Below, piece by piece: positions 7,787 through 15,463 of a stretch of 30,468 nucleotides of DNA. Positions within the stretch are counted from its first letter, which is position 1. Every line of letters starts with the position of its first letter. A program made the position numbers and the translations under genes. Under the pieces are notes generated by a model, which was not told the DNA's origin, made no database searches, and was given only the letters and a program-made list of their open reading frames with translations. This DNA comes from JAAZBI01 sp964461005 (GTDB lineage Bacteria; Bacillota_I; Bacilli_A; RF39; UBA660): positions 1-30,468 of the forward strand of contig CAYWQQ010000005.1 of assembly GCA_964461005.1 (NCBI GenBank), written 5' to 3'.

Positions 7787-9568
7787 ATGAAAAAAATTAG
7801 TAGTCAAGAATTTAGAAATATGTATTTAAATTTTTATCAAAAATACAATCACAAAATTATTTCGGAAGCATCTTTGATTCCTCAAAATGATGCTACTGTT
7901 TTATTTACAACTGCAGGAATGCAACCATTAATTCCATATTTTTTGGGTGAAAATCATCCTCAAGGTAAAAGATTAACTAATGTGCAAAGATGCATTAGAA
8001 CAGTTGATATTGAAGAAGTTGGAGATGCTAGCCACCTAACTTGTTTTGCTATGTTAGGTTGTTGGTCTTTAGGCGACTATTGGAAAAATGAAGCTATTAA
8101 AATGAGCTTTGAATTTTTAACAAGTCAAGAATATTTAAACATTCCCAAAGAGAAACTATTTGTTACCGTTTTTGCAGGCGATAAAGAAGTTTCAGAAGAT
8201 ATTGAGGCCTATGATTCTTGGATAGAAGTAGGAATAGATCCTAGTCATATATTTAAATTACCAAGAAAAAATAACTTTTGGATGCTGGGAACAGGTGTTG
8301 GACCTTGTGGCCCCGATTCAGAAATGTTTTATGATACAGGCAAAGAGCCTTGTTCAAAAGAATGTAATCCTGCATGTGACTGTGGAAAGTATATGGAAAT
8401 TGGTAATAATGTTTTTATGCAGTATAATCGTAATCAAGTCGGAGAATATCAAAAATTAGATAAGAAATGTATTGATCAAGGAATGGGCTTTGAAAGAAAC
8501 CTAATGGTTTTAAATGGCTTAAGTTCAGTGTACGACATTGATTTATTTGATTTAATTAAAGAAAAAATTTATCAATTGTCAAATACTAAATATGAATCAA
8601 ATCAAAAGAGTTATCGAATTATTATGGATCATTTGAGAACGGCTGTTTTCATTTTAGCGGATAATAGTCATGTTGTTCCAAGTAATACTGATCAAGGCTA
8701 TGTTCTTCGTAGGTTATTAAGAAGAACTATAAGACATTTAAAAAAATTAGGAATAGAAAAGCAAGTTTTATTAACATTAGGACAAGTAGTTATTGAGCAA
8801 TATCAAGATTGGTATCCAGAATTAAGCAATAACGAGAAATTTATTTTAGATAATTTAGCTAAAGAAGAAGAATTATTTAGTAAAACTATTTCTCAAGGTA
8901 TAAAAGAATTTAACAAAATGGTTAATAATAATAATACTAAATTAATTTCGGGTCCAGATGCTTTTCATTTATTTGATACCTTTGGTTTCCCAATTGAGTT
9001 CACTATTGAAATGGCTCAAGAAATCGGGAAAAATGTAGATGTTGAAGAATATAGAAAATGTTATTTAAATCATCAAGAAAAATCTCGCAATAGCGCAGAA
9101 CAAAAATTTAAAGGGGGCTTAATAGATAGCTCAGAAATAAATATTAAATATCATACTGCGACACACATATTACATACTGTATTAAGAAATATGTTTGGTG
9201 AAAGCGTTGAACAAAGAGGGAGTAACATTACTCCAGAAAGACTTCGCTTTGATTTTTCTTTCGAAAGAAAAATTTCTCAAGAAGAAATAGAAAAAATTGA
9301 AAATCAAGTTAATGAAATTATCAAGTCTGGTAGAAAAGTCACTTGTCAAGAAATGCCTTTCCAAGCAGCAAAAGAACTTAATGCTATTGGATTATTTGAA
9401 GATAAGTATAATAAAGAAAATGTAAAAGTATATACAATCGATAATTTTTCAACCGAAATTTGTGGGGGGCCACATGTTAATAACACTAATGAATTAGGCA
9501 CTTTTAAAATAATAAAAGAAGAAAGTTCTGCAGCAGGAATAAGAAGAATAAAAGCTATTTTAAAATAG
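7787..9568 (+). CDS. alaS: Alanine--tRNA ligase, short form without C-Ala domain
   Basis: A 593-residue class II synthetase that charges tRNA-Ala. The catalytic core (about 1-230) shows LFTTAGMQPL, FAMLGCWSLGDY and GPCGPDSEMFYDTG, followed by the helical tRNA-recognition part (to about 410). The editing domain has both zinc motifs: H456xxxH460 (HTATHILH) and C559xxxH563 (CGGPH). The protein ends about 30 residues after the second motif, so the C-terminal DHHA1/C-Ala region found in the usual ~870-residue bacterial enzyme is absent. The core also differs from canonical AlaRS: NVQRCIRTVDIEEVG replaces the usual GKHNDLENVG-type motif. I recall similar short enzymes in reduced and CPR bacteria. 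GGGGG with a 6-base gap precedes the ATG. No T-box is possible in the 3-base gap. Confidence 0.95.
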   Translation: MKKISSQEFRNMYLNFYQKYNHKIISEASLIPQNDATVLFTTAGMQPLIPYFLGENHPQGKRLTNVQRCIRTVDIEEVGDASHLTCFAMLGCWSLGDYWKNEAIKMSFEFLTSQEYLNIPKEKLFVTVFAGDKEVSEDIEAYDSWIEVGIDPSHIFKLPRKNNFWMLGTGVGPCGPDSEMFYDTGKEPCSKECNPACDCGKYMEIGNNVFMQYNRNQVGEYQKLDKKCIDQGMGFERNLMVLNGLSSVYDIDLFDLIKEKIYQLSNTKYESNQKSYRIIMDHLRTAVFILADNSHVVPSNTDQGYVLRRLLRRTIRHLKKLGIEKQVLLTLGQVVIEQYQDWYPELSNNEKFILDNLAKEEELFSKTISQGIKEFNKMVNNNNTKLISGPDAFHLFDTFGFPIEFTIEMAQEIGKNVDVEEYRKCYLNHQEKSRNSAEQKFKGGLIDSSEINIKYHTATHILHTVLRNMFGESVEQRGSNITPERLRFDFSFERKISQEEIEKIENQVNEIIKSGRKVTCQEMPFQAAKELNAIGLFEDKYNKENVKVYTIDNFSTEICGGPHVNNTNELGTFKIIKEESSAAGIRRIKAILK

Positions 9569-9576
9569 GCGATTTC

Positions 9577-9605
9577 TTGCATAATTTAATTAAAAATGAT
9601 ATCAT
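9577..9605 (+). promoter_or_regulatory. Promoter of the ireB operon
   Basis: TTGCAT (9577-9582), 17 bases, TATCAT (9600-9605) preceded by TGA as an extended -10. It lies in the 66-base gap between alaS and ireB. Confidence 0.6.
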
Positions 9606-9634
9606 ATTAATGATAAAGGAATTGAGGTGATAAA

Positions 9635-9883
9635 GTGGATTCAACAACTTTATTTAATGTTGAAGAAATCGATGAAGCTTTAATCAAGAAGACTTTACAA
9701 GAAGTTTATGAAGCTCTTGATGAAAGAGGGCATAATCCGATTAATCAACTAGTGGGTTACTTATTAAGTGGTGATCCCGGATATATTTCCAGTCACTTAG
9801 ATGCGAGAAGTAAAATTTCTAAATTAGAACGTTCAAAAATTATTGAAAGTTTAGTTAAAAGCTATTTTAGGGATAAACAATGA
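9635..9883 (+). CDS. ireB: IreB family regulatory phosphoprotein
   Basis: An 82-residue UPF0297/IreB protein (B. subtilis YrzL). The family core is complete: EALDERGHNPINQLVGYLLSGDP, then YISSHLDAR and a C-terminal amphipathic helix. In Enterococcus, IreB is phosphorylated on N-terminal threonines by the PASTA kinase IreK and lowers cephalosporin resistance; T4 and T5 here could be equivalent sites, which is inference. It starts with GTG at 9635 after GAGGTGATAAA. It overlaps ruvX by 4 bases (ATGA), so translation is probably coupled. Position and partners match the Firmicutes alaS-ireB-ruvX order. Confidence 0.93.
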   Translation: MDSTTLFNVEEIDEALIKKTLQEVYEALDERGHNPINQLVGYLLSGDPGYISSHLDARSKISKLERSKIIESLVKSYFRDKQ

Positions 9884-10305
9884 GATTATTAGGACTAGAT
9901 TTAGGATCTAAAACTATAGGAATTGCTATCAGTGATAAGTTAGGAATAATCGCTTCTACTTATAAAACAATTTTTTTTGAAGAAGGAAATAGTTTAACAA
10001 GTTTAGATGAATTAAAAAATATTATCAAGGACGAAAATATTTCTAAGATAGTATTAGGCTTTCCTAAAAATATGAATAACAGTATTGGACCGAGAGCTGA
10101 AGAAAGTCTAAAATTTAAAAAGATATTAGAAGATGAATTAAATATCGAAGTTATTTTAGAAGATGAAAGATGGACGACTGTACAAGCAAATAGAATATTA
10201 ATTGATGCTAATATATCACGTAAAAAGAGAAAAACAAAAGTAGATAAATTAGCAGCAACATATATATTACAGTCATATTTAGATAAGAATAGAAAGGAAA
10301 AATAG
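9880..10305 (+). CDS. ruvX: YqgF/RuvX family RNase H-fold protein
   Basis: A 141-residue protein of the YqgF family (B. subtilis YrrK), also called Holliday junction resolvase-like or 16S pre-rRNA processing nuclease. It opens with LGLDLGSKTIGIAISD, the RNase H-fold first strand with its acidic residue. VLGFPKNMNNSIGPRAEES follows, then ILEDERWTTVQANRIL with the conserved ERWTT-like motif, and a C-terminal KVDKLAATYILQSYLD with the last acidic site. Length is normal (about 140). In E. coli the protein is essential and matures the 16S 5' end; the biological substrate here is inferred from the family. It overlaps the ireB stop. Confidence 0.94.
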   Translation: MRLLGLDLGSKTIGIAISDKLGIIASTYKTIFFEEGNSLTSLDELKNIIKDENISKIVLGFPKNMNNSIGPRAEESLKFKKILEDELNIEVILEDERWTTVQANRILIDANISRKKRKTKVDKLAATYILQSYLDKNRKEK

Positions 10306-10306
10306 T

Positions 10307-10600
10307 ATGGAAGAGAGAGATTTTTTTACAGTATTAAATGAGGAAGGGAAAGAACAAAAAGCAGAGGTAATGTTTACCTTTGATTCAGATGAAACAAACA
10401 AAAGCTATGTTGTTTATCAAACTATAGACGCTGAAGATAAACCAATTTTAGATAGTGAAGGAAATATTCAAGTTTTTGCTTCTACTTATGACCCAAAGAA
10501 TCCAAATGGATCATTTGGACTAATTGAGTCGGAAAAAGAGTGGAAAATAATTGAAAATCTTCTTGATGGTTTAAAAGAAGGAGAAGGAAGCGAGCAATAA
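10307..10600 (+). CDS. DUF1292 family protein (YrzB-like)
   Basis: A 97-residue acidic protein of the DUF1292 family, the third gene of the conserved ireB-ruvX-yrzB set. It carries the family pattern: a beta-rich core, FFTVLNEEGKEQKAEVMFTF near the start, SYVVYQTID and IQVFASTYDP in the middle, and WKIIENLLDG at the end. Its function is unknown in all Firmicutes I know of. GGAAAAATAGT precedes the ATG at 10307, one base after the ruvX stop. A hairpin with a short T-run overlaps its end and separates it from the next gene. Confidence 0.88.
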   Translation: MEERDFFTVLNEEGKEQKAEVMFTFDSDETNKSYVVYQTIDAEDKPILDSEGNIQVFASTYDPKNPNGSFGLIESEKEWKIIENLLDGLKEGEGSEQ

Positions 10601-10610
10601 GCTCGTTTTT
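10588..10610 (+). terminator. Hairpin with T-tract, partial terminator inside operon
   Basis: CGAGC (10591-10595), loop AATAA, GCTCG (10601-10605), extended by three A/G-T pairs and followed by TTTTT. It lies at the end of yrzB and just before the MltG-like remnant, so it may lower expression of the genes after it. Confidence 0.55.
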
Positions 10611-10618
10611 GCTAGTAT

Positions 10619-10930
10619 ATGAAAAAACTTTTGATAATAGCAAAATTTTTATTTTTTTTCTTTGCAATCACAATACTTATATGTGGTCTAATGTTTAAAT
10701 ATTTTTCTAGACCAGTAAATAATAGTCAAAAAGTTATCAAATTTGTTGTCAAAACCGGTTGTAATTTGGAATGTGTTGGAAACAAACTATATCAAAAAAA
10801 AATAATCAGAAATAAAACAACATATAATATATATTTAAAAATATTAGGAATTAAAAGAATAAAACCCAAGACATATGAACTTATGTCTAATTTAGATACT
10901 AAAAAGATAGTCGAGATATTGGCAGAATAA
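10619..10930 (+). CDS. MltG N-terminal remnant (membrane anchor plus LysM-like part)
   Basis: A 103-residue protein in the exact position of mltG (B. subtilis yrrL). It has a cytoplasmic start MKK, one membrane helix (about residues 5-27), and then a small domain (VIKFVVKTGCNLECVGNKLYQKKIIRNKTTYNIYLKI...KPKTYELMSNLDTKKIVEILAE). This matches the LysM-like subdomain that precedes the catalytic YceG domain in full MltG (about 340-380 residues). The catalytic domain with its Glu is missing, and only 5 bases remain before trmR, so it is not a frameshift. No Shine-Dalgarno site precedes the ATG at 10619, and a hairpin with T-run lies just upstream. It could be a remnant, or a retained regulatory or scaffold piece. 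Confidence 0.7.
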   Translation: MKKLLIIAKFLFFFFAITILICGLMFKYFSRPVNNSQKVIKFVVKTGCNLECVGNKLYQKKIIRNKTTYNIYLKILGIKRIKPKTYELMSNLDTKKIVEILAE

Positions 10931-10935
10931 AGGAG

Positions 10936-11568
10936 ATGTTCATTATTTTAAACGATTTAAGAGCAATGGAAAAATATGCTGAAGAATATAATATCCCTAT
11001 TATGGAGAGAAGAGGTTTAAAGTTTTTAGTTGATTATATAAAAAGTAAGAATGTTAAATCTATTTTAGAAATTGGAACAGCTATTGGTTACTCAGCTATA
11101 AATATGGCCTTAAGTAATCCTGGAGTATCAATTATATCAATTGAAAAAGATGAAGTCAGATATTTAGAAGCAATTAAAAATATTAAAAAATTTAAGTTAG
11201 ATAAACAAATTACACTAATTTTAGGTGATGCTTTGAATTTAGAATTATCAGATCAATATGATTTGATTTTTATTGATGCCGCAAAAGGTCAATATATTAA
11301 TTTTTTTGAAAAATATTCTCATAATCTTAATGAGAAAGGTACTATTATCAGTGATAATATCTATTTTCACGGTTTAATAGAGCAAAATATTAGAATTGAA
11401 AAGAAAAATTTGAGACAATTAGTAGATAAAATTAGAAAATATATTTTATTTTTAGAGGGTCATGAGGATTTTAAAACAGAATTCTACAAAGTAGGAGATG
11501 GAATAGCTGTCTCTAGAAAAAGGGTGATAACCAATGAAGATCGTTATATTACCGAACAATCTGAATGA
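10936..11568 (+). CDS. trmR: tRNA 5-hydroxyuridine methyltransferase TrmR (YrrM)
   Basis: A class I SAM-dependent O-methyltransferase (210 residues from the ATG). Motif I is ILEIGTAIGYSA (about 40-51), an acidic loop follows at SIEKDE, and LIFIDAAKGQY gives the metal/SAM region. AEEYNIPIMERRG matches the YrrM N-terminal signature. B. subtilis TrmR methylates ho5U34 of tRNA to mo5U34; it sits beside yrrN and yrrO here as there. The N-terminus is about 15-20 residues shorter than B. subtilis YrrM. The ATG at 10936 directly abuts AAAGGAG, so translation may start at the in-frame ATT at 10942 or 10945. The 3' end overlaps yrrN by 35 bases. Confidence 0.9.
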   Translation: MFIILNDLRAMEKYAEEYNIPIMERRGLKFLVDYIKSKNVKSILEIGTAIGYSAINMALSNPGVSIISIEKDEVRYLEAIKNIKKFKLDKQITLILGDALNLELSDQYDLIFIDAAKGQYINFFEKYSHNLNEKGTIISDNIYFHGLIEQNIRIEKKNLRQLVDKIRKYILFLEGHEDFKTEFYKVGDGIAVSRKRVITNEDRYITEQSE

Positions 11569-12403
11569 TTTAGATAAGATAAAAGCTGACATTGTAGTTG
11601 TTGGAATTGACAAATTAAGTTGGTATGTTCCTTTTGTTATAAACAAAAGGAATTTTAAATCAACTATGAATTTAATCAATAAATCTAATAAAAAAACTTT
11701 TTTAGCTGTTAATAAATTGATGAATAATAAAGATTTAATTTTATTAAAAAGTTATTTAAAATTAGCCAGTAAGACTTCTATAGCTGGTCTTTTATTTGAT
11801 GATCCAGCTGTTTATCAATTGTGCTCTAATATGAGTTTAAACATACCTTTGATACACTTTTCTTCTCATTTGATAACCAACTACAAGACAGCTAATTTTT
11901 GGCTTAAAAAAGGAATAAGCGGGGTTTTACTTAGTACAGAAATCACCTTAGATGAAATACTATCTATAAAATCAAAAACAAGTACACCATTATTGATATA
12001 TGGATATGGTTATTTACCAATGTTTGTTTCTCATCGCAAGTTAATAACTAGTTATTTGAAATACTTAAAATTACCAATCAGTAAGAAGCAATATACAATT
12101 AAAGAACCAATTTCTAAGAGACAATTTAATATTTATGAAAATAATAGTGATACTATAATCTTAAGTGATTACTTTATTAATACATATTCTTTATTACCTA
12201 AATTATATGATCAAATTGATTACTTATTATTAAGTTCCTTAGGAGTTGAATCTAATAAATTTATTGAAGTTGCAAATTATTTTAGTAAAACATATGCTAA
12301 AACTACTAATGATAAAATTATTAAATTAAGTCCAATTAAACCCAATGATGGATTTCTATTTACTAAAACAATTTATAAGGTGAAAAAATATGAAAAAAAA
12401 TAA
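11534..12403 (+). CDS. yrrN: U32 peptidase-like tRNA hydroxylation protein TrhP1 (YrrN)
   Basis: A 289-residue U32-family protein, the small partner in the yrrN-yrrO pair. It has the alternating alpha/beta pattern of the family (KTFLAVNKLMNNKDL, SIAGLLFDDPAVYQL, IPLIHFSSHLITN, GVLLSTEITLDEIL), but not the HGAMCxxxSGxC iron-sulfur signature of the larger U32 proteins. In B. subtilis YrrN/YrrO (TrhP1/TrhP2) are needed, with prephenate, to form 5-hydroxyuridine at tRNA position 34. The ATG at 11534 follows AGGGTGATAACC and overlaps the end of trmR; its own end overlaps yrrO by 14 bases. This suggests coupled translation and a complex. An actual peptidase function is less likely. Confidence 0.85.
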   Translation: MKIVILPNNLNDLDKIKADIVVVGIDKLSWYVPFVINKRNFKSTMNLINKSNKKTFLAVNKLMNNKDLILLKSYLKLASKTSIAGLLFDDPAVYQLCSNMSLNIPLIHFSSHLITNYKTANFWLKKGISGVLLSTEITLDEILSIKSKTSTPLLIYGYGYLPMFVSHRKLITSYLKYLKLPISKKQYTIKEPISKRQFNIYENNSDTIILSDYFINTYSLLPKLYDQIDYLLLSSLGVESNKFIEVANYFSKTYAKTTNDKIIKLSPIKPNDGFLFTKTIYKVKKYEKK

Positions 12404-13595
12404 TCAAATTGAACTTCTAGCACCAGCTGGTGATTTAAAAAAATTAAAGATAGCTTTACAATATGGAGCTAATGCTATCTATTTAGGTGGTACGGAATAT
12501 GGTTTGAGAGCAAATAACACTAATTTTACACTTGATGAAATAAAAACAGCTTGTCTTTTAGCACACAAACAAAAAGCTAAAATATATGTAGTTATTAATA
12601 TAATATTTCATAATGAAGATTTAAAAAATATAGAAAAATATGTAAGTGATTTAGAAAAAGCTAAAGTAGATGCAGTGATTATTAGTGATCCTTTTTTAAT
12701 TGATTTAATTAAAGAAACAACTCCAAAATTAGATATATTTTTAAGTACTCAGCAATCAACTTTGAATTATCAAGCAGCTCGTTTTTGGGAGAAGCAAGGT
12801 GTAAAAAGAATTATTTTAGGTAGAGAAGCATCTAGGAAAGATATCAAACAAATTATTAGTAAAACGTCTTTAGAAATAGAAACATTTATTCATGGAGCAA
12901 TGTGTTCAGCATATAGTGGACGTTGTGTACTGTCAAATTATTTAACTAATAGAGATTCAAATCGTGGCGGTTGTAGTCAAATTTGTCGTTGGAATTTTCT
13001 TTTGTTTAATGAAAATAATGATTTAAGTAAAAAAGTAGATTTTTCTATAGCCCCAAAAGACTTATCGCTAATAAATTATATTCCAGAATTAATTAAACTC
13101 GGAGTAAAATCTTTTAAAATAGAAGGTAGAATGCGTTCAGAATATTACTTAGCAACTATTATTCATGTCTATAAACAAGCTATAGAAAAAGCAATAAAGA
13201 GTAATCGAAAAATAGATAAATTTAATTTAAAAGTATTGGAAAAATGTGCTAATCGAGAAGTTTTAGAACAATTTTATAAAACAAAGCCAAATAAAAACAC
13301 ACAATATTATTTAGGTAGAGAAGAAAAATCAAATCAAGATTTTTTAGGAATTGTTTTAGATTATGATAAAAAGAAAAAAGAAGTTGTTTTAGAACAAAGA
13401 AATTTTTTCAAAATTGGAGATGAAGTTGAATTCTTTGGACCCAATCTTAAATGCTATAAACTAACTATAAATTATATTATAAATGAAAAGAGAGAAAATA
13501 TAGATGCGGCTAGGCATCCCCAAGAAATTGTTCGTATTTATTGTCCTATTAAATTAGAAAAAAATGACATGATGAGGATAAGGACTGAGAGTTGA
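12390..13595 (+). CDS. yrrO: U32 family tRNA hydroxylase TrhP2 (YrrO)
   Basis: A 401-residue U32-family protein. ELLAPAGDLKKLKIALQYGANAIYLGG is the family's N-terminal barrel start. FIHGAMCSAYSGRCVLS followed by SNRGGCSQICRW provides four Cys residues as expected for an iron-sulfur cluster. SFKIEGRMRSEYY is also a U32 hallmark, and a C-terminal beta-rich segment (about 315-400) completes the usual length. With YrrN it should hydroxylate U34 of certain tRNAs, the step before TrmR methylation. AAGGTGAAAAAAT precedes the ATG at 12390. The usual next gene, udk, is missing: the greA promoter begins at this gene's stop codon. Confidence 0.93.
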   Translation: MKKNNQIELLAPAGDLKKLKIALQYGANAIYLGGTEYGLRANNTNFTLDEIKTACLLAHKQKAKIYVVINIIFHNEDLKNIEKYVSDLEKAKVDAVIISDPFLIDLIKETTPKLDIFLSTQQSTLNYQAARFWEKQGVKRIILGREASRKDIKQIISKTSLEIETFIHGAMCSAYSGRCVLSNYLTNRDSNRGGCSQICRWNFLLFNENNDLSKKVDFSIAPKDLSLINYIPELIKLGVKSFKIEGRMRSEYYLATIIHVYKQAIEKAIKSNRKIDKFNLKVLEKCANREVLEQFYKTKPNKNTQYYLGREEKSNQDFLGIVLDYDKKKKEVVLEQRNFFKIGDEVEFFGPNLKCYKLTINYIINEKRENIDAARHPQEIVRIYCPIKLEKNDMMRIRTES

Positions 13596-13620
13596 CAATA
13601 AGTAATATTTGTAGTAGTAT
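13592..13620 (+). promoter_or_regulatory. Promoter of greA-tig
   Basis: TTGACA (13592-13597, perfect), 17 bases, TAGTAT (13615-13620). The -35 box contains the yrrO stop codon. It allows greA and tig to be expressed apart from the ireB operon. Confidence 0.65.
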
Positions 13621-13655
13621 CTAAAATGATATTTCAGAAAAAGAGGTGTACCAAG

Positions 13656-14132
13656 ATGGTAGATGATAAGAACAGAGAAATATATTTAACTCAAGAAGGG
13701 TTAGATAATGTTAAAGAAGAATTAAAAGTTTTAAAACTTGAAAATAGACCAGAAATTATTAGAGCAATAAAAGAAGCTAGAGCATTAGGAGATTTGTCAG
13801 AAAATGCTGACTATCATTCAGCTCGTGAAGAACAAGCTTTTATTGAATCACGTATTCAAGAACTAGAAGCTTTAGTTGATAATGCAATTATAATTAAAAA
13901 AGATAATAAAGATGAAATTGGTATTGGTTCAACAATAGTTATCGAATATACTGAAGACAAAGAGCAAGAAGAATATACTATTGTAGGAAGTAAAGAAGCT
14001 AATCCTAGCGAAAATAAGATTTCTAATGAGTCACCAATTGCTAAATCAATTATTGGACATAAAAAAGGTGAAATTTTAACTTTTGAAAGTCCAAATGGTA
14101 AATATGAAATTAAAATAATTGAAATCAAATAG
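13656..14132 (+). CDS. greA: Transcription elongation factor GreA
   Basis: A 158-residue GreA, exactly the family length when started at the ATG at 13656 (GAGGTG about 7 bases upstream). It stimulates transcript cleavage in backtracked RNA polymerase. The N-terminal coiled coil is clear (LTQEGLDNVKEELKVLK), with the tip carrying the acidic pair in EARALGDLSENADYHSAREEQ. The C-terminal FKBP-like domain contains IGSTIVIEYTE, SPIAKSIIGHKKGEI and YEIKIIEI. In-frame codons upstream of 13656 are probably untranslated leader. It is followed by tig after 8 bases. Confidence 0.97.
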   Translation: MVDDKNREIYLTQEGLDNVKEELKVLKLENRPEIIRAIKEARALGDLSENADYHSAREEQAFIESRIQELEALVDNAIIIKKDNKDEIGIGSTIVIEYTEDKEQEEYTIVGSKEANPSENKISNESPIAKSIIGHKKGEILTFESPNGKYEIKIIEIK

Positions 14133-14140
14133 GAGGATTT

Positions 14141-15385
14141 ATGGGAAAACAAGATGTAATAGTCAAAATAGAAAAAAAAGAATGGGAAGCTGCTTTAGAG
14201 AAATCATTTATCAAGAATGTAGAAAAAATTAAAATAGATGGTTTTCGTCAAGGAAAAGCCCCAAGAGATATATATGAAAAGAAGATGGGGAAAGAATCTT
14301 TATATATGGATGCAATTGATTTTGCTTTACCTAAAGCCTATGAAAAAGCAATAAAACAATCAAATTTACAACCAATAGTTCAACCTCAAGTAGATATTAA
14401 AAAAATTGATGAAGAGGGCGTAGAGGTAGTTTTTTCTATTGTTACTAAACCAGAAATCGAAATCAAAAAGTATAAAAATTTAGGTGTTAAAACTGAGAAG
14501 GTAAATATTACATCTGAAGAAATAGCTAAAGGTGTCGAGGAATTGCAACAAAAATATGCTGAAATCAGTTTGAAAGAAGATGCAATTGTTAAAGGAGATA
14601 CAGCTGTTATAGATTTCCTTGGTAAAAAGGATGGAGTTCCATTTGAAGGTGGAAAAGGTGAAAATTATCCTTTAGAAATTGGAAGCGGTACATTTATTCC
14701 GGGATTTGAAGATGGTTTAATTGGTTTAAAAAGTGGTGATTCAAAAGCCATAGAAGTTACTTTTCCCAAAGATTATCCTAGTGATGATTTAAAAGGTGAA
14801 AAAGTTGTTTTTGATGTTAAAATCAATGAAGTTAAACATAAAATATTACCTGAAATTAATAAAGATTTCTTTGCAGATTTAAACATTGAAGGCGTTAATT
14901 CAAAAGAAACATTAAATGATTTTATAAAAAACGAATTAATAGTTGAGAAAGAAGAAAAGGCTAAAGAAGTAAAAGTTGAAACTATATTAAATAAAATTAT
15001 TGAGTCATTAAAAATTGAAATACCTGAAGAAATGGTATCTGAAGAAATTCATTTTATGATAAAACAATTTGAACAAAATCTTAGTATGCAAGGACTTTCT
15101 TTAGATCAATTTATGGAAATGACTAAAACAAATCATGAAAAATTCCATGAACAATATAGAGGACAAGCTGAAAAAAGAATTCAACAATCTTTAGTATTAA
15201 ATAAAATTGCTGAATTAGAAAAAATAGATGTAACTCAAGAAGAAATAGATGCAGAAGTTCCTGCTTTAGCAGCTAGATATAATATAAGCGAAGAAGAAAT
15301 TAAAAAATTAGATGGTGTTGAAGAAGCTTTAAGCGGAGATATCAGGATTCGTAAAATTATTAATTTCATATTAGAAAATAATTAA
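14141..15385 (+). CDS. tig: Trigger factor
   Basis: A 414-residue ribosome-associated chaperone and peptidyl-prolyl isomerase. The ribosome-binding signature is GFRQGKAPR (about residues 38-46), the FKBP-type PPIase domain runs from about 150 to 235 (GDTAVIDFLGKKDGVPFEGG, IPGFEDGLIGLKSGD), and the long helical C-terminus forms the chaperone cradle. The N-terminus starts directly with VIVKIEKKEWEAAL, about 10-15 residues shorter than usual, but AGGAGG sits 4 bases before the ATG so the start is sound. It is co-transcribed with greA and ends in a perfect terminator. Confidence 0.96.
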   Translation: MGKQDVIVKIEKKEWEAALEKSFIKNVEKIKIDGFRQGKAPRDIYEKKMGKESLYMDAIDFALPKAYEKAIKQSNLQPIVQPQVDIKKIDEEGVEVVFSIVTKPEIEIKKYKNLGVKTEKVNITSEEIAKGVEELQQKYAEISLKEDAIVKGDTAVIDFLGKKDGVPFEGGKGENYPLEIGSGTFIPGFEDGLIGLKSGDSKAIEVTFPKDYPSDDLKGEKVVFDVKINEVKHKILPEINKDFFADLNIEGVNSKETLNDFIKNELIVEKEEKAKEVKVETILNKIIESLKIEIPEEMVSEEIHFMIKQFEQNLSMQGLSLDQFMEMTKTNHEKFHEQYRGQAEKRIQQSLVLNKIAELEKIDVTQEEIDAEVPALAARYNISEEEIKKLDGVEEALSGDIRIRKIINFILENN

Positions 15386-15405
15386 GACCATACTGGTCTT
15401 TTTTT
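15384..15405 (+). terminator. Intrinsic terminator after tig
   Basis: AAGACCA (15384-15390), loop TAC, TGGTCTT (15394-15400), then T-run to 15405. The lon promoter starts 2 bases later. Confidence 0.9.
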
Positions 15406-15406
15406 A

Positions 15407-15434
15407 TTGACAAAAGTAATAATATTCATATAAT
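15407..15434 (+). promoter_or_regulatory. Consensus promoter of lon
   Basis: TTGACA (15407-15412), 16 bases, TATAAT (15429-15434), both perfect. I see no CIRCE or CtsR-type operator around it, so heat control is not evident from the sequence. Confidence 0.8.
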
Positions 15435-15463
15435 AAGGTTATTATTAAATTGGAGGTGAAACA

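Noticed and set aside
10307..10930. Frameshift splitting a full-length mltG
   Set aside because: No further YceG sequence is present in any frame before trmR begins at 10936, so the gene is truncated rather than shifted.
4026..13595. Mycoplasma genetic code (TGA as Trp)
   Set aside because: TGA ends several full-length genes such as cysS, trmR and yrrO, and conserved Trp positions use TGG.
15384..15463. CIRCE or CtsR operator at the lon promoter
   Set aside because: No inverted or direct heat-shock repeat is present; the only repeat is the tig terminator.
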